Source: Desulfobulbaceae bacterium BRH_c16a (GTDB lineage: Bacteria; Desulfobacterota; Desulfobulbia; Desulfobulbales; Desulfocapsaceae). Taken from it: a stretch of DNA of 63,576 nucleotides. This document shows, piece by piece, positions 55,951 to 63,576 of the stretch. Both the position numbers and the translations under genes were made by a program. The notes under the pieces are model-generated. The model saw only the letters and a list, made by a program, of their open reading frames with translations. It made no database searches and had not been told where the DNA came from. The stretch's first letter is position 1, and the number at the start of each line of letters is the position of its first letter. The stretch is taken from NCBI GenBank assembly GCA_000961725.1, contig LADS01000018.1, forward strand, positions 1-63,576, read 5' to 3'.

Positions 55951-56370
55951 TTAAGGGAAGTTTATGGTAATCCTGTCGTCGCCACCTTCATGGCGCGATT
56001 TGATCTTCAGATCCATGCTGCTGTCGCGGATCCCGAAGGCAAGGGTCATTTTGTCCTTGTCTTTTTCCATATGGGTCATCTCCCGCATCGCCGCAATGAC
56101 TCTCTTGCCTACAACCGGGCCGGGAGAAGGCAATTCAGCCCTTCGGTACTCAGCGGTCACCTCCACCTTGCCGTCCTTGCCGGTTGTCAGGGAAATCTTT
56201 TCGGCATTGCTGTTGACTCCATGTAAAATAGCCAAGGCAATCCATTTCAGTGCGGCTTCATCGTCTTCGGGAGTGCGCTCGACTTCGCACATTTCCTTCA
56301 GCGGGTCGGTGGTGGCAAAACAATCGCAAAGCTCTTGAACTTTCAAATGTAAATTTGCAGAGTCTTTCAT
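55951..56370 (-). CDS. Hypothetical cytoplasmic protein
   Basis: 139 residues, no signal or membrane segment, acidic N-terminal half and a charged C-terminal half ending SRHEGGDDRITINFP. AAGGAGAA precedes the ATG, and codon use matches its neighbours, so I take it as real. Residues 60-75 (ISLTTGKDGKVEVTAEY) look like beta strands. I do not recognise the family. It is monocistronic with its own terminator. Confidence 0.65.
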   Translation of the reverse strand: MKDSANLHLKVQELCDCFATTDPLKEMCEVERTPEDDEAALKWIALAILHGVNSNAEKISLTTGKDGKVEVTAEYRRAELPSPGPVVGKRVIAAMREMTHMEKDKDKMTLAFGIRDSSMDLKIKSRHEGGDDRITINFP

Positions 56371-56526
56371 AACAGTTCTCCTTATTCATTGAGCCGGTCG
56401 TAAACGAGCCGGGAATAACCGATAAATGACTTCCAAACTACACCATCTAGGATAAACACCTTTTGTCCTGACGCAATTAACCCCCATCCGATATTCCTTC
56501 CGGTGACACGTCATCTCCTCTCCCGT

Positions 56527-56799
56527 TCATCCGTCCTTTTGCTGTTGGAACAACGGATGGCTGAACATCGTCAACTCCCAATACCCATCCGCCATTGCGT
56601 GGCGCAGGATATAGGTGCCGTTGTCGTCGCCGCGGACTTTGCAGTAGCGGTAATCCGGGCCGTACCACTGGTCGATCACCTCGACAACCTCTATACGGCG
56701 CTGTTTCAGATAAAAACGAAGAGGCCGCTGCTCGCCACGATAGCCGGCATAACACTCAACCCGTACGTGCAACAGCCCTGAACCCGTGCCCTTCTTCAT
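56527..56799 (-). CDS. Small conserved hypothetical protein
   Basis: 90 residues from the ATG at 56799 (a GTG at 56820 is possible). The core VECYAGYRGEQRPLRFYL, VIDQWYGPDYRYCKVRGDDN and GTYILRHAMADGYWELTMF looks like a compact beta protein of the sort seen across Desulfobacterota. No known motif and no functional clue from neighbours. Confidence 0.6.
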   Translation of the reverse strand: MKKGTGSGLLHVRVECYAGYRGEQRPLRFYLKQRRIEVVEVIDQWYGPDYRYCKVRGDDNGTYILRHAMADGYWELTMFSHPLFQQQKDG

Positions 56800-56944
56800 A
56801 TCCGCCAAATTCCGGTTCACCAGAATGTTGTCCTGGGGCCATTTCGGCTGCTGCCAACGCGAGCCACGCCCAGGCTATACATCCGGTTTTCTGATATTAC
56901 ATATATAGCATGGTCTTCCCTGAAACCAGTCCGGGAGAACGGAA

Positions 56945-57199
56945 ATGATACCAATCCACAAGTTGTTGAGTCGTATCCGCTGGGATCCCGAGTTTGGCGG
57001 AGCCGACTTCAAAATCGGCTATTATGACCGGATAGAGGACGATATTGTCATAGTGCCGATGAAAAGGCTCAGCCTCGACCCCATCGACCACTTTTCCTTC
57101 GCCGTGTACGACGACTCCGACGGCTTGCAGAGGGTGCCCTTGCACCGGATCAGGCGGGTCTACAGGAACGATGAACTCATATGGGAGCGGCCCCGCTGA
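56945..57199 (+). CDS. DUF504 (MJ1316-like) protein
   Basis: 84 residues matching DUF504: LLSRIRWDPEFGGADFKIGY, YDRIEDDIVIVPMKRL and a C-terminal RRVYRNDELIWERP. In eukaryotes and archaea the domain accompanies RNA-end or nucleotidyl enzymes; in bacteria its role is unknown. GAACGG stands before the ATG. It converges with the sigma-54 activator gene. Confidence 0.75.
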   Translation: MIPIHKLLSRIRWDPEFGGADFKIGYYDRIEDDIVIVPMKRLSLDPIDHFSFAVYDDSDGLQRVPLHRIRRVYRNDELIWERPR

Positions 57200-57223
57200 A
57201 TCGGCAGCGTCAGGACATTTTCT

Positions 57224-58645
57224 TCAGCGGATTTTGTACTGCTTGAACTTCCTGACTACCGACGGCTGACTGATGCCCAGCCTGCGGGCGACCTCGCGGG
57301 TGGTCCTGCAGCGTTTTCTCGCCTCGGCCAGCAGTTCCTTCTCATACGCCTGCAGCTTATCGGCCAGACTCTGTTCGCCTGCCGGAATAGCCGCACTTCT
57401 CTGCCGGAGATCGTCCTGCGGCATATCGCTTACGCTTGCGAGAATAAATTCATTGATCTGGTCGTCGTTGGACATCACCACGGCATTTTCCAGGATATTC
57501 CTCAGCTCGCGCACATTCCCCGGAAACCGGTATTCCTGCAGGGAACGCATGGCCTTCGGGCTGATGGTCTTGGCGCATTTATAGGTGCGATTTGCTTCAC
57601 TCAGGTAGAAGCGGGTCAAGCCGGCGATATCCTCGCGACGATCCCGCAAGGGTGGAATCTGCAGGATGAAGGAATTGAGCCGGTAATAGAGATCCTTGCG
57701 GAAGGTTTTTTCGGCTACCAGGCCCTGGAGATCCTTGTTGGTTGCGGCAATTGTGGCGCACTCGATCTTGATCGAACGGGTGCCGCCGACCCGCCTTATC
57801 TCTTTATTATCGAGATATTTCAGTAGCTTCGCCTGGAGAGGCAGCGGCATGTCGCCGATCTCGTCGAGAAATAAAGTGCCGCCCTGGGCGAGCTCGAACA
57901 AACCGATTTTACCCTTCTCGTCGGCTCCGGTGAAGGCCCCTTTCTCATAGCCGAAAAGCTCGGCCTCCAGGAGGTTTTCCGGCAGGGCGGCGCAGTTGAT
58001 TTCGACCAGGGGATGGGTAACGCGCGAACTGTTTTTGTGAATCAGCCTGGCGAGAAGTCCTTTGCCCGTCCCCGACTCGCCGAGCACCAGGATATTGGAA
58101 GCGCCGATATGGGACAATTTCAAGGCCATCTGGAGAATGCGCCGCATCGCCGAACTCTCGGCAACGATATCGTTGCGCTCCAGCTCCAGAAGGGAGATGT
58201 CGCTCAGCTCCTGCCGGTATTTTTCCCGCACCTGCTGGCTCTCTTCGAACTCCTGGCGGAGGGTATTCAGCTCGGTCATGTCCCGCTCGTTGACTACGAT
58301 CAGGGCAATCCGGCCATCCTCGGTCAGCGATGGAGTGCCGGTCGACAACAGATCTTTGCCGGTCTTGGGAATATGCTGCATGACCGTCTGCCGTTTGCCG
58401 GTGGCAAGGACCCTGGTTGTCACCGACTGATCGAACACCTTGCGGGCCACCAGATTCTTGATACTGTGGCCGACCACATCCTCCGCCCGAATGCCGTTGA
58501 GGGTCTCGCTGGCCTTGTTGATATTGATAACGACACCATTGCCGTCACACACCCAGATTCCGTCGGAGGAAGAATGGAAGATGGTTTCGAACTGGCGATT
58601 AAGGTATTCATACGAAAGTTCATCAAATTTTCCGACTGCACGCAT
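57224..58645 (-). CDS. PAS-containing sigma-54-dependent activator
   Basis: 473 residues. A PAS domain (about 15-125; ETIFHSSSDGIWVCDGNGVV), a linker helix, then an AAA+ domain with Walker A GESGTGKG, the sigma-54 contact loop GAFTGA, LFLDEIGDMPLPLQAKLL and an arginine finger region FPGNVRELRNILE. The C-terminus is a Fis-type helix-turn-helix (TTREVARRLGISQPSVVRKF). There is no receiver domain, so it senses its signal directly through PAS. GAGGAGGAGG precedes the ATG. It could serve the sigma-54 promoter of gabT, but that is a guess. Confidence 0.9.
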   Translation of the reverse strand: MRAVGKFDELSYEYLNRQFETIFHSSSDGIWVCDGNGVVININKASETLNGIRAEDVVGHSIKNLVARKVFDQSVTTRVLATGKRQTVMQHIPKTGKDLLSTGTPSLTEDGRIALIVVNERDMTELNTLRQEFEESQQVREKYRQELSDISLLELERNDIVAESSAMRRILQMALKLSHIGASNILVLGESGTGKGLLARLIHKNSSRVTHPLVEINCAALPENLLEAELFGYEKGAFTGADEKGKIGLFELAQGGTLFLDEIGDMPLPLQAKLLKYLDNKEIRRVGGTRSIKIECATIAATNKDLQGLVAEKTFRKDLYYRLNSFILQIPPLRDRREDIAGLTRFYLSEANRTYKCAKTISPKAMRSLQEYRFPGNVRELRNILENAVVMSNDDQINEFILASVSDMPQDDLRQRSAAIPAGEQSLADKLQAYEKELLAEARKRCRTTREVARRLGISQPSVVRKFKQYKIR

Positions 58646-58704
58646 CTCGACACCTCCTCCTCTTGCCCATCCTGGCCGGATATCCGGTCAAACCTCATTA
58701 ATGG

Positions 58705-58724
58705 GCCGGCCAATCTTGGCCGGC
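58705..58724. promoter_or_regulatory. Perfect inverted repeat upstream of the sigma-54 activator
   Basis: GCCGGCCA-ATCT-TGGCCGGC, 8-bp arms with a 4-nt centre and no T-run, 60 nt before the activator start. A second 12-bp palindrome, CCGGATATCCGG, lies at 58676-58687. Together they suggest operator sites, perhaps for autoregulation. Confidence 0.45.
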
Positions 58725-59055
58725 AACTTCCCTCGCAAATAGTGCAACAACCGTGCCCGGAACCAAATCTCCCGCAACAGACGCAGATTGTCAAGGCGAT
58801 GCATGCGGTATCGGTGTAATCTTGCACGCAAACTGAGAAACTTTTGCGAGTAAACGCAGAAACATCAGCCTCTGAATTATTGCTCATCGCATGCTCTCCG
58901 ATACATCCTGAACGTTCCAGGATAGTCAGAAACATCTTCATTCTGAGAATTTACAGTAGGAACCTTAACTTAAGGATGCTGAAGAAATTTTAAAGATTAG
59001 AGATGGCAGTATAAACAATAAGGATCCCAGCATTTTATTTGCATTCGAAATATCA
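58725..59055. other. Intergenic region between activator and histidine kinase genes
   Basis: A minus-strand frame running over 58420-58941 is cysteine-rich and without family resemblance; I take it as chance. No terminator for the kinase gene could be singled out. Confidence 0.4.
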
Positions 59056-61050
59056 TTAAGTCAAGTCCGACCCTCTCTCGCAATGCCTAAGGGCGTAGTC
59101 GAGCACTTCCTGGAACTTCTGAATATTGTAAGGTTTGGCGATGGCCCCGCTAAATCCGTAATCACGATAATTTGACATGATGGGGTCGTTCGAATAACCA
59201 CTTGACACAATCAGGCAGGCGTTAGGGAACTGAGAGAGTATCCGCTCCGCTGCCTGCTTGCCTCCCACTCCTCCTGGAATGGTCAGGTCCATTACAACTG
59301 CCAGAAATGGAGTATCGGAGTCCATCGACGCCTTATAGTGATCAATCGTTTCTTCTCCGTTTGAGCATGTTGTCACTTTATATCCAAGATAGGCGAGCAT
59401 CGAGGATGCAACATTAATGATCATTTCTTCGTCATCCATGACGAGAACTGACCCGCCTATATGCTTGCCCACCGGCTGTCCTGGGGTTTCTTCCTGGTAA
59501 TGTGCAGAGGCTTTTCCGATTGATGGCAGGTGGATTGTAAAGGTCGTTCCTTTGCCAATAGTGGAAGCTGCTTGAATATGGCCGCCATGCCTGTGTACGA
59601 TAGAGTGGACCGATGAGAGTCCCATACCGGTGCCGGTCGATTTGGTCGTGAAGTAGGGGTCAAAGATCTTTTTAAGATCATCTGTGGGTATTCCGCACCC
59701 CTGGTCGATAAATGTCAGTCGGAGATAGGGGCCTGGGGGAAGTGAAAATGAATTCTTTCCGTTCAGTAGTTCATTTCGGGCGGAGACTGTCAGCACGCCT
59801 CCTCCCGGCATCGCCTGCGTGGCGTTGATGATGATGTTATGAAAAACCTGGGTCATCTGGCCTCCGTCGGCTTCGAGGGCATGGATGGACTCAGGTATGT
59901 CAACGATTCCTTTGATATTTGAACCCCGCAGGACAAAGGAAAGCGCTTCGTCTACAAGGTGTTTAAGCGATACCACGTGCTTGATCGGTTGACCGCCGCG
60001 TGCAAAGGTCAGGAGTTGTTGCGCCAGCTCTCCGGCTCTCACAGCTGCCCTTTCAGCCTGTGCCAAGGGTTTGCTGGATTTATGGGTGGTATCGAGAAAA
60101 ATTTTCGCAAACGAGATATTACCCATGATCCCAGTGAGGATATTGTTGAAATCATGGGCAATTCCTCCAGCAAGCACACCCAGGGATTCCAGCTTCTCAA
60201 ACTTCAGTTTTTCATATTCGAATTTTTTCAGCTCCGTTATGTCGCGGGTGACAGAGAGGAGATGTGTAACCCCCTTGAGGGAGATAAGTCTCGCCGATAT
60301 CAATGTGGTAATGATGCTGCCGTTTTTTAATCGAAATTGCGTCTCAAGATTCTGGTAAAACCCTTTTTCCCGAAGCCCGTGGACTAATATGCTCCGATCA
60401 GCTGGATTGTGCCAAAGGTTGAGTTCCAGGACCGTCTTGCCTATAACTTCCTCACGGGTAAAACCTGTAATTTTCGTAAAACCTTGATTGATATCGACAA
60501 AACAACCGTCATCCAGACAGCTGATGGTCACTGCATCGGGATGGAAATCAAATGTCGTACGGAACTTTTCCTCGCTTTCCCGCAAGGTGTTATTCAACCT
60601 CTCAAGCATTTCATTTTGCTCGGCGAGTTTAAGATTAATACGCCGGAGTTCGTTTTCCTGGCACTTCCTGTTGTTGATGTTGAAGGTCACACCGATAAAC
60701 CGCCTGCCATGCTTATAATTCGAACTCTGCATGATTTTTCCGTAATTGGCGTACCAAACCCATGAACCGTCTTTGGCCTTCAGTCTAAACTCGCATCGGT
60801 ATTCAGGCGTTACCCCTGTCAAATGCTCATTGATCGCTGCCTTGACTAAGGGGACATCCTCTGGATGGACAAAGGCAAACTGGTCATCTATGCAGACAAG
60901 GGCCTCCTCTTCGCTATAGCCGAGTTCAGTAAATGTTTTAGATGCCTTGCGGGTAACCTCACCGGTAACCAGATCGTTCTCCCATAGATCAAGTCCCGCA
61001 GCCTCCAAAGCAAGTGCCAGGCGATCTTTATCCAGCTCTTCTTCACCCAT
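59056..61050 (-). CDS. Hybrid PAS-PAS histidine kinase with C-terminal receiver
   Basis: 664 residues, no membrane segment, so cytoplasmic. PAS-1 spans about 10-135 and PAS-2 about 160-275. The kinase H-box is AGGIAHDFNNILTGIMGNIS, the N-box HNIIINATQAMPGGG, and the G boxes DQGCGIPTDDLKKIF and GTGMGLSSVHSIV. A receiver follows (about 535-655; VLVMDDEEMIINV, phospho-acceptor in VVMDLTIPGG, later KPYN lysine). It starts 4 nt after the DUF917 gene stop. No response-regulator output gene is adjacent. Confidence 0.9.
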   Translation of the reverse strand: MGEEELDKDRLALALEAAGLDLWENDLVTGEVTRKASKTFTELGYSEEEALVCIDDQFAFVHPEDVPLVKAAINEHLTGVTPEYRCEFRLKAKDGSWVWYANYGKIMQSSNYKHGRRFIGVTFNINNRKCQENELRRINLKLAEQNEMLERLNNTLRESEEKFRTTFDFHPDAVTISCLDDGCFVDINQGFTKITGFTREEVIGKTVLELNLWHNPADRSILVHGLREKGFYQNLETQFRLKNGSIITTLISARLISLKGVTHLLSVTRDITELKKFEYEKLKFEKLESLGVLAGGIAHDFNNILTGIMGNISFAKIFLDTTHKSSKPLAQAERAAVRAGELAQQLLTFARGGQPIKHVVSLKHLVDEALSFVLRGSNIKGIVDIPESIHALEADGGQMTQVFHNIIINATQAMPGGGVLTVSARNELLNGKNSFSLPPGPYLRLTFIDQGCGIPTDDLKKIFDPYFTTKSTGTGMGLSSVHSIVHRHGGHIQAASTIGKGTTFTIHLPSIGKASAHYQEETPGQPVGKHIGGSVLVMDDEEMIINVASSMLAYLGYKVTTCSNGEETIDHYKASMDSDTPFLAVVMDLTIPGGVGGKQAAERILSQFPNACLIVSSGYSNDPIMSNYRDYGFSGAIAKPYNIQKFQEVLDYALRHCERGSDLT

Positions 61051-61054
61051 CGCT

Positions 61055-62260
61055 TTAAATTCCAGACTCTAGCTCTTGAGGATATGGGAGAGCGCCTGCA
61101 TACCCGATGTTGCGCAACAGCCCGGCAAAAGAAGCGACCACCCCGGGAGTCTTGCAAAGTGTCGGCGCTGCATTGACCTTAATGACGCTCACCGTACTGC
61201 CTGTGCTTTTCCCTGTTTTGGAATTGAAATAAAGAGTGAGATCGTTAGTCGCATTGGAAAAACCGAGTCCATTGCTTTCCGAATAATAGCAGATAGAATC
61301 CGGGGCGATGATGTTTGGAGCACTGCCAAGATTTGAATACATGATTAAGTTCTCGTTGAGATTGTATAAATAATGAGTTTCCGTACTTTTGCTCTGGTCT
61401 GGTGAATTGTCCAAACGAATGATGCCGGCATCAAGGGAGCCGCTGGTTGTCGATTGAGTGATAGCGGTGATATAGAAATTGGTAAGCACAGGTGCTGCAG
61501 CTCGACCAGTGAGATCTGCAATCTTACAGGCAACGATGGCTGTTGGTGGAGGCGTTGTTGCAGTCAGCAGAAATTGCCCTAAGGCTCTGGTTTGGCTGAC
61601 AGTATTCTTTATATAATTTCCCGACAATGCATATTGATTGCTGATATTGGATGGCCAGAGGGCTATGCCTGCAAAGCTTCCAAAAGCAGAAGTGATGCCG
61701 CCGGCTAAGGCTTCCATTTGCGCTGCAGATCCTGCCTTTAGAGTGGCAGATTGAATAGCCGTTAATGTCCCGGCGTTATTTGCCAGTGAACCGGGGCTTA
61801 CTGCCAGATTAAGGCTGCCGCCGTAGCTGGTTTGCGGCAATTCCGGCACGGCTCTGCCGGCCCCGTCGCCATCGACGACCCAGCTGATAGAATTATCGGC
61901 TTGAGCCGCTGCCAGGAAGGGCACGATGGTGTTGATTGCCCCGATTTCAACTGGAATGATGCAACTCAAGACGAAGCCTGCTGCTTGTTGAAAGGTGCTG
62001 ATGGTATTGGCGATGGAATGATTAACATCAGATAGCGTCATGTTGGCGGCGGCATCCGGTGAACCCATCATGGCAAGTACGCAGCAGTTTGTTGCGCCAT
62101 CATATTCTTGTACGGGAATGGCACCGCTCCAACCAGTAGCCTCAAATTCTTTGATGATATTCACAGCGTCGAGATAGCTTCCACCGCCACCGCTGGCCAG
62201 GATTGCAGCACCTGCAGCAATATACTTAAGATCAGCAATCCTGTAGTAATCATTGACCAT
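61055..62260 (-). CDS. DUF917 family protein (hydantoinase/oxoprolinase-related)
   Basis: 401 residues from an ATG with GGAGTGAGG upstream. Family signatures: ILASGGGGSYLDAV near the N-terminus and WVVDGDGAGRAVPELPQTSY at about 127-146. DUF917 proteins are related to hydantoin and oxoproline hydrolases and include S-methylthiohydantoin desulfurase. The C-terminal third is less typical. It forms a two-gene operon with the hybrid kinase, an uncommon pairing for a catabolic-type protein. Confidence 0.75.
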   Translation of the reverse strand: MVNDYYRIADLKYIAAGAAILASGGGGSYLDAVNIIKEFEATGWSGAIPVQEYDGATNCCVLAMMGSPDAAANMTLSDVNHSIANTISTFQQAAGFVLSCIIPVEIGAINTIVPFLAAAQADNSISWVVDGDGAGRAVPELPQTSYGGSLNLAVSPGSLANNAGTLTAIQSATLKAGSAAQMEALAGGITSAFGSFAGIALWPSNISNQYALSGNYIKNTVSQTRALGQFLLTATTPPPTAIVACKIADLTGRAAAPVLTNFYITAITQSTTSGSLDAGIIRLDNSPDQSKSTETHYLYNLNENLIMYSNLGSAPNIIAPDSICYYSESNGLGFSNATNDLTLYFNSKTGKSTGSTVSVIKVNAAPTLCKTPGVVASFAGLLRNIGYAGALPYPQELESGI

Positions 62261-62556
62261 ACCAGCCTCACTCCATATTGTTTTCCAGATTATTTATTGG
62301 CTTTCCCTATATCGAACTGCTTTTTGCAAGCGGCTAGCGCTTGATTCAAGCAAAAGTGAGATATTAGGTGGTTAGCCATCGCTCTCTATTCAATCAACGC
62401 TGCATCGTATCTTTTTCCAGCCGTATATGCAAGGTAGCTTTCCGTCTTGTTCATGTCGGGTTTTCAGCTTTACGGGTCTCTCCAGGGCTCGCACAAATGT
62501 TACCTGAGTGTTAGTCAGAAAAAGGAAATCTCCTTACGATCGCCTTTTTGCATTTG
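62261..62556. other. Intergenic region upstream of the DUF917-kinase operon
   Basis: Likely holds the operon promoter, but no convincing -35/-10 pair stood out. Confidence 0.35.
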
Positions 62557-62769
62557 TCACATCCACGAATCGGAAGCCCTAACTACAGGAAAGGAACAAA
62601 AGAAAACCTCGACCGTCAACAGCTTTGTTTGATCGGCAACAGCAGGGTAAAGGTAGTTTCCTTTGCCAATGGGAGCGAAGATCTTGTCGATGATTCCAAG
62701 AGGAATGCTGCATCTATCATCCAAAAGTTGAATTGCGACATTATCCCCTTCTTTTATGCTTTTGATCAT
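62557..62769 (-). CDS. Possible small hypothetical protein
   Basis: 70 residues with AAAAGGG seven bases before the ATG. The stretch IPLGIIDKIFAPIGKGNYLY has a beta-barrel feel and a loose likeness to Gar1-type barrels, but that may be chance. The C-terminal third (FFCSFPVVRASDSWM) is not convincing. It lies between the DUF917 operon and the insertion sequence. Confidence 0.3.
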   Translation of the reverse strand: MIKSIKEGDNVAIQLLDDRCSIPLGIIDKIFAPIGKGNYLYPAVADQTKLLTVEVFFCSFPVVRASDSWM

Positions 62770-63002
62770 TGTCTGCCCTTTTCGTCCGTCTTTCTACTTC
62801 TGTTCGCCAATAGAAGATGGTCACTGGCAATCCTAAGATTATGATATGATGGTCAGCATGACCTTATTCCTGAAAGGGTTGGTCTGGATGAAATAACGCA
62901 CAGTCCTTGCCTGACCATTTGAAGATTTTTATCTGGTTAGGCTCGTTTGTGTTGATGGGCTATATGAAATGGACTGGTGACACGGTAAATTTATTCTAAC
63001 CC

Positions 63003-63575
63003 TCAAGCTGCGGAAGAACTATGGGTATTGCCAGATATTCTCAGATAATCGAAAACCATGCGCGGAGAAAAACTGAGCTGCCGCATTTTTTGAGCTACAT
63101 TGCGTATACCCTTGCTTTTGAGGATACCGATGGCGAATCGCCTCAGGCGTGTCATGTTTTCCGGACCGTAACCTTTTGAAATTCTACTTCGATCCTCATC
63201 AAAGGTCCAGTCAAGGATGTAGTGACAGCTGTTTTCGATAGTCCAGTGCTGACGATTGTCTCTCAAGACCTGTTCGGCAGTGGCCAACTGAGGAGTTTTA
63301 CTTGTAACGCCGTAGGCGAGCACCTGGGAAAGCTCACCGGTTTTTCGGTCAAGGGTGATACGTTCAACTTTGAAGGCTTGTCCAACATGCGGAAAGTTCA
63401 GATGTTCATTGAATTCTGTGGTCACCCAGATTCTCCTGATCTCTTCGCGACCGTGGTCGGGCTTGTCCTGGGTTGTATGGTCAGGTTCCCAGTAGACATT
63501 TTCGAAAAATGAAGAGATTTCTTCGAAAAGCTTTTTCTGGTTGTTCTTGGCAGTGAAATGGTAGTGCGCGTGTCT
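63003..63575 (-). mobile_element. ISAs1-type transposase, C-terminal part (cut by window edge)
   Basis: The frame is open from the window end to TGA/TAG at 63003 and gives 190 residues: YHFTAKNNQKKLFEEI, then WTIENSCHYILDWTFDEDRS and GPENMTRLRRFAIGILKS. These match ISAs1-family DDE transposases, with the glutamate of the H-x3-E-N motif. The 5' part and inverted repeat lie outside. The inner terminal repeat should be within about 150 nt of 63003, but I could not identify it by eye. Confidence 0.82.
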
Positions 63576-63576
63576 T

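Overview
The window looks like chromosome of a GC-rich, anaerobic deltaproteobacterium (Desulfobacterota, perhaps a Desulfobulbus relative). The clues are a tungsten-type aldehyde:ferredoxin oxidoreductase, two FmdE-family proteins, a large NAD-glutamate dehydrogenase, cobalamin salvage genes, sigma-54 regulation, and a thiocarboxylate-type homocysteine pathway like the one described in Wolinella. The lineage is inferred from gene content, not from a marker gene. Most genes lie on the minus strand.

Layout. 1-1.3 kb: a membrane sensor protein cut by the window edge and a decayed tyrosine recombinase. 1.3-6.9 kb: a minus-strand operon with an Rrf2 regulator, a ThiS-like sulfur carrier (HcyS), MetY, an E1-like activating enzyme (HcyF), a JAMM protease (HcyD) and a siroheme sulfite reductase fused to a TusA-like domain. 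Together they can turn sulfite into homocysteine sulfur. 7-14.3 kb: tamA-tamB and a homocysteine methyltransferase with an unusual metal site. 14.6 kb: a membrane-anchored IscU-like scaffold. 15.2-20.5 kb: a cobalamin riboswitch and terminator, then BtuB, an exported BtuF-CbiZ fusion and a second BtuF. 20.6-22.6 kb: an SsuBC/ThiXZ-type ABC transporter whose binding protein is only a fragment.

22.6-38.1 kb is the most striking region. All genes are co-directional on the minus strand. Reading 5' to 3': FmdE-2, DUF3450, TtpC, ExbB, ExbD, TonB, a TPR protein, a TonB-dependent receptor, a SAM methyltransferase, a NikA/DppA-like lipoprotein, two permeases, a fused two-domain ATPase, and FmdE-1. This is a complete outer-to-inner-membrane uptake route with its own energy transducer, bracketed by FmdE proteins. 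An inverted repeat in its promoter has half-sites like those I recall for deltaproteobacterial NikR, so nickel or a nickel chelate is my leading substrate guess.

38.3-43.3 kb: a P-type cation ATPase and a chemoreceptor. 43.4-49.9 kb: a GABA-type aminotransferase and AOR behind a good sigma-54 promoter, then the glutamate dehydrogenase, a plausible amine/amino-acid oxidation module. 50-56 kb: a frameshifted toxin remnant, TetR, a radical SAM protein, a conserved hypothetical with RhlE helicase, and Ada. 56-62.3 kb: small conserved hypotheticals, DUF504, a sigma-54 activator, and a hybrid histidine kinase in an operon with a DUF917 protein. The window ends inside an ISAs1-type transposase. No tRNA, rRNA or CRISPR array was seen.
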